Source of the DNA: JBLIRR01 sp049472395
GTDB lineage: Bacteria; SZUA-182; DTGQ01; JBLIRR01
DNA length: 64,000 bases
Assembly: GCA_049472395.1 (NCBI GenBank)
Contig: JBLIRR010000020.1
Coordinates: 35,042 to 99,041 of the forward strand
Direction: 5' to 3'
The notes under the pieces are model-generated. The model did not search any database and was not told where the DNA came from. It saw only the letters and a program-made list of their open reading frames with translations. This document shows positions 60,915 through 64,000 of the stretch, one piece after another. The position numbers and the translations under genes are program-made. Within the stretch, counting starts at the first letter, position 1, and the number at the start of each line of letters is the position of its first letter.

Positions 60915-63116
60915 TCAGGGGGCGGAGAATTTGTGATTTTTAAATTGATTATAATCCTTGCGAGGTTTTTTTATATACTTCCTTATATATCGTTTGATCT
61001 TACAGAAAAAACCACACTTTGTCACCTTCGCAAGTATAATACACACACTATCAGTCCCTTCAAATAGAGTGCCATTATATAAACTTCCGGTTAGGGTTGC
61101 AGTGGTAGCATCTTCTGAGAATACTCCTTGAACATCTTTAAATTGAACAACGAGGTCCTCAAATTCATCATCATTCACATATTCATAGTGGTACATAAGT
61201 TTATTATCTTTGCATTGAGTTTTTAGTGTCAGCAAATCTTCTAAGAGTAAACTCGAGGGATCAATAGCTCTTACATTAAAGTTGAACTCGCCAAATATGG
61301 TTACAGGAATAACACCACGCCCATTATTATTGATACAATTATGATCATTATCTGGTTTAATGTCTATTGATACTATCGTAGGTGAACTCATACTAATCCC
61401 TGGTGCACCCTGATCTATTATGGTTCCATCTGCAACTAAATCATCATCTCCTCTCATGCCATCTATAAAATAAAGCGTGATACTATCTTCCCCTATTTCA
61501 GCGCCCGTGCCTGAATCATCATACATGAATACATACCAGTGAGGTTCTGGGTTATCTTGTGTAGGACCATATTTATAATAAGCATTAGGAGATTCTCCTT
61601 CGTGCAGATATAAAGTCACAATTGTTGCTCCTCCTGGCGAAATATCCTGTACAGTAAACTCAAAAAAACCATAGGGGAAATTTACTACCTCTGGGGGAAT
61701 ATCAAAAGGTGATGGATTATCGGTAGCCTTTACCTCTTCCATTGTAATATTCTTATCCGAGGTTGCGAGCGTAACATAATATGCATTATCATATGTGGGA
61801 AGAGAAGTCACATGTGCTTGCTGACTGTCCGGCTCACCGTCATCATTGCCATCATATCCACTCTCACCCTCCGGGCCTTGCTCCCGGTAATCATATACCC
61901 CATCACCATCACTATCAGGCTCCCAAATAAGAAGGTGCATCGCACCGTTTTCATCCATTCCTGCACCTAGGATCTGATTCCGGTTATTAACCGCATACGC
62001 TGTGCTATAAAGCAGGCCTTCTGGTATCCCAAGATCATACAGACCTTCATCTGCTGTCCATAAAAAGCCATGAGGTTCTACTAAGGATGAAGTGAAATAT
62101 TCACCTACTATATAATCGTGGTCACTGATCCAATGTCCTAAAATTGGTAACTCATGGCTAGATTCTATGTCTTCCATAATGCCCTCTGCGTAGGTCCATA
62201 AAAAGGTATGCACATAACCAAAAAAAATATCAAACTCTATATTAGCAAGAAGGCCCATAATATTTCCAGCTTCATTAATAGAATTAATTGGTGGGGGCAA
62301 GATAAAGCTACTATTTGCGCCCTCTAGCGTTCCAAGATCAGTTGTTTCTCCTTCTTTCCACGAAAAGACGTGCCATTCATCCTCTGTTATTTGTACTTGT
62401 CCTACCACCTGGCCTTGATTGTTAATCCCATATGCTGCACTGGCCCATCCACCTATTGGGTGGAGGTCAATCATACCTCCCTCTTCTGTCCATAAAAACG
62501 CGTGTAACTGCCCCTCTGTCGCGATTTCACTTTCGCCCACTACCTGTCCCAGGTCATTAATGGCCCATGCCACGCTTCTGGAACCACCGAGTGTGCCAAG
62601 GTCTCGCATACCCTCCCCCGATCTCCATAAAAAGGCATGCATTGCCTCCCCTGTATCGCTCCAGCCTACCACGTGCCCCTGATTATTAAGAGCATGTGGA
62701 AAACTCATCGTTCCCTCAGAAAGAGTGCCAAGGTCTTGCATATTTCCCTCTCCTTCTGGTGTCCACAAAAAGGCGTGATACTGTGTTGATAAAGGTTCAA
62801 TTGCGCTATAGCCCATAACCTGCCCCTGATCGTTCATGCCGGCAAAATGGCTCGTTTCTCCCCCCAATGTCCCAAGGATAATAATATCGCCCTCCTCTGT
62901 GCGGAAAAAGACGTTCCAAAAACCGGAGGTCGTTACATACTCACCTGCTACCTGACCCTGGTTGTTAATTTGGGCAGTACTGGTGCCTTGACCATCGAGT
63001 GTGCCAAGGTTGATTATTTCATAATTGATGGCTGCGTGAGTCAGGTGCAAAAAAGTAATAGGGCCAATTATTAAACAAATTATTAGGATGCATTTTTTTA
63101 TACTATTATATTTCAT
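60915..63116 (-). CDS. Secreted HAF-repeat protein with choice-of-anchor U domain
   Basis: 733 residues, signal peptide cut near LTHAA, AAGGAGG before the ATG. Residues about 32-400 hold eight HAF repeats of 42-55 residues with the pattern LGTLGG..S.A..INNQGQVVG..HAFLW. An acidic DSDGDGVYDYREQGP linker follows, then a choice-of-anchor U domain (about 440-585; FEFTVQDISPGGATIVTLYL, YMYDDSGTGAEI-like block, ITLYFIDGMRGDDD), then SIDIKPDNDHNCINNNGRGV and a final beta-rich domain ending in a basic Cys-containing tail. HAF repeats are thought to form a beta-propeller-like surface structure. Probably a cell-surface or matrix protein. It is single-gene, with its own terminator. Confidence 0.9.
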   Translation of the reverse strand: MKYNSIKKCILIICLIIGPITFLHLTHAAINYEIINLGTLDGQGTSTAQINNQGQVAGEYVTTSGFWNVFFRTEEGDIIILGTLGGETSHFAGMNDQGQVMGYSAIEPLSTQYHAFLWTPEGEGNMQDLGTLSEGTMSFPHALNNQGHVVGWSDTGEAMHAFLWRSGEGMRDLGTLGGSRSVAWAINDLGQVVGESEIATEGQLHAFLWTEEGGMIDLHPIGGWASAAYGINNQGQVVGQVQITEDEWHVFSWKEGETTDLGTLEGANSSFILPPPINSINEAGNIMGLLANIEFDIFFGYVHTFLWTYAEGIMEDIESSHELPILGHWISDHDYIVGEYFTSSLVEPHGFLWTADEGLYDLGIPEGLLYSTAYAVNNRNQILGAGMDENGAMHLLIWEPDSDGDGVYDYREQGPEGESGYDGNDDGEPDSQQAHVTSLPTYDNAYYVTLATSDKNITMEEVKATDNPSPFDIPPEVVNFPYGFFEFTVQDISPGGATIVTLYLHEGESPNAYYKYGPTQDNPEPHWYVFMYDDSGTGAEIGEDSITLYFIDGMRGDDDLVADGTIIDQGAPGISMSSPTIVSIDIKPDNDHNCINNNGRGVIPVTIFGEFNFNVRAIDPSSLLLEDLLTLKTQCKDNKLMYHYEYVNDDEFEDLVVQFKDVQGVFSEDATTATLTGSLYNGTLFEGTDSVCIILAKVTKCGFFCKIKRYIRKYIKKPRKDYNQFKNHKFSAP

Positions 63117-63515
63117 GCTCTTTCCTCCTTAAAATTTATTAAATATTTTTAACAAGATATCTAATAACTCATTTATTTTGAACAATTCTCTTTTAAGCTC
63201 CTATCACCTCCTTTCGTTATTTATTTCCTGATCATTAATCATTAAGATTTTTCTTAAATAAATTTTTTATGTGAGAATAAAGTATCTGATTAAAGCATTA
63301 ATCATGCCTTTTGTAGTGCCATGATGATTTTGGCCTGTTATAGCCGATCAAAAACTTTCTCAAGATAAAAATAGCCTGAGTATTTGACAAAATTGTCTTT
63401 TTTCTATTACGACTTTGTAATTATAGTTCGTTGCAGATGAATTGATACTTGACTGAGATGACTAATACATGATAATCTATTCATTAATTCATTCAATTTG
63501 AAATATGGATAGATT
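63117..63515. other. Divergent region between HAF gene and IS630-like transposase
   Basis: No gene in 399 bp. AAGGAGG of the HAF gene is next to 63117. A GACAAAATTGTC hairpin (TTGACA at about 63383 could be a -35) lies before the transposase; insertion-sequence ends are expected here, but I cannot define the terminal repeat without the other end. Confidence 0.35.
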
Positions 63516-64000
63516 ATGATTTCATGTCGTGGCAAACCATTAACGCCGGACACAAAGAAACTTGTTGTTTCAGTTAAAAAGTATTTTGATCGAAACAAAC
63601 TGATACCTATAGAGCCAAGCGTTAAACATACTGCCGATGCTCTTGGCATTGGTATAGCGACAGTTAAACGGATTATGGCAGATTATAATCGTGATCCTAA
63701 GTTGCTTGATGAGCCTGTAAAGATGCGTGGTCGTCCTATTCATGCTGTTAATGCGTCGCATCAAGAAACTGTTCGTTCTTACATTCGAGCTGCGAATAAT
63801 AAAGGGGATTATATAACCCTTGCAGATATTCGGAATTTATTAGAAAAAGACTTTGCTGACAAATCATTTCATAAAGTAACATTAGCCAGAACTCTTAATA
63901 GATGGGGATTTGAGTTTGGAAAGGGAACGCGATCCCAACATTTAAAAGAAAAGGATCATGTGATCGCTGCCAGGCAGCGTTATTTGCGCGAAAAGAGAAA
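63516..64000 (+). CDS. IS630/Tc1-like transposase, 5' part (runs off right edge)
   Basis: Open from the ATG at 63516 to the window end (161 codons, no stop). It starts MISCRGKPLTPDTKKLVVSV; helix-turn-helix regions follow (PSVKHTADALGIGIATVKRI, then ITLADIRNLLEKDF and KVTLARTLNRWGFEFGKG). Two N-terminal DNA-binding domains with L-x-x-W-G-F are typical of IS630-family transposases; the DDE core lies beyond the edge. No interruption seen, so this copy may be active. Confidence 0.75.
   Translation, partial: MISCRGKPLTPDTKKLVVSVKKYFDRNKLIPIEPSVKHTADALGIGIATVKRIMADYNRDPKLLDEPVKMRGRPIHAVNASHQETVRSYIRAANNKGDYITLADIRNLLEKDFADKSFHKVTLARTLNRWGFEFGKGTRSQHLKEKDHVIAARQRYLREKR

Noticed and set aside
63380..63420. 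TTGACA at about 63383 as a transposase promoter
   Set aside because: No acceptable -10 at 16-18 bp; left as a possibility only.

Overview
The window looks like a chromosomal segment of an A+T-rich, diderm (Gram-negative-type), probably anaerobic bacterium. The basis is a lipoprotein with an OmpA-like peptidoglycan-binding domain, a four-subunit cytosolic group 3b NiFe sulfhydrogenase, and many exported proteins with signal peptides. I cannot name the species. The mix (HAF-repeat/choice-of-anchor U surface protein, PUFA-type lipid synthase with the myxobacterial gene order and domain set, C39/RimK/GCS2/N-formylglutamate amidohydrolase cluster) would fit a candidate-phylum or deltaproteobacterial-grade organism, but that is inference.

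Layout. 1-2494: 5' part of a large exported repeat protein (minus strand, running off the left edge). 2.8-7.4 kb: envelope and stress genes (MscS-type channel, DUF2179 membrane protein, Hsp20, HtrA protease). 7.5-8.5 kb: OmpA/TSP3 lipoprotein. 8.5-12.5 kb: hydBGDA sulfhydrogenase operon. 12.6-14.8 kb: secreted subtilisin. 15.2-17.9 kb: small secreted low-complexity proteins in two paralogous families. 18.3-20.1 kb: sensor kinase. 21.2-24.0 kb: C39 / RimK-like / GCS2 ligase / N-formylglutamate amidohydrolase cluster, in which the first two genes carry internal or terminal deletions. 24-27 kb: decayed genes. 27.2-33.6 kb: exported proteins of unknown function, a sigma-54 response regulator and further remnants. 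33.6-34.3 kb: Phd/VapC toxin-antitoxin pair. 35.1-38.6 kb: a G+C-richer three-gene island (PurD-like ATP-grasp ligase, arginyltransferase/GNAT-like protein, alanine racemase). 38.7-59.2 kb: a pfaD-pfaA-pfaC lipid synthase operon followed by a histidine phosphatase and a CFA-synthase-like methyltransferase, with disabled related transposases on both sides. 59.2-64.0 kb: transposase debris, a HAF-repeat surface protein and the start of an IS630-like transposase.

Two themes run through the window. First, five intergenic sites share one promoter architecture: three to five 11-bp units ending in TTAAT/TTAAC, exactly 10 nt, then a TATATT-like -10 box. This resembles tandem binding of a PhoB/OmpR-family regulator. 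Three sites precede intact or near-intact genes and two precede only debris. Second, the region is full of short recognisable gene remnants (class II ribonucleotide reductase, DnaK, SUMF1/FGE, glycogen-binding domain, TPR/GDSL protein, radical SAM protein, several transposases) and of in-frame deletions, which suggests ongoing decay and rearrangement.

The best candidates for new biology are the Pfa-type lipid synthase with its phosphatase and methyltransferase neighbours, the alanine racemase/ATP-grasp/aminoacyltransferase-like island, and the phased promoter family. No tRNA, rRNA or CRISPR array was seen.
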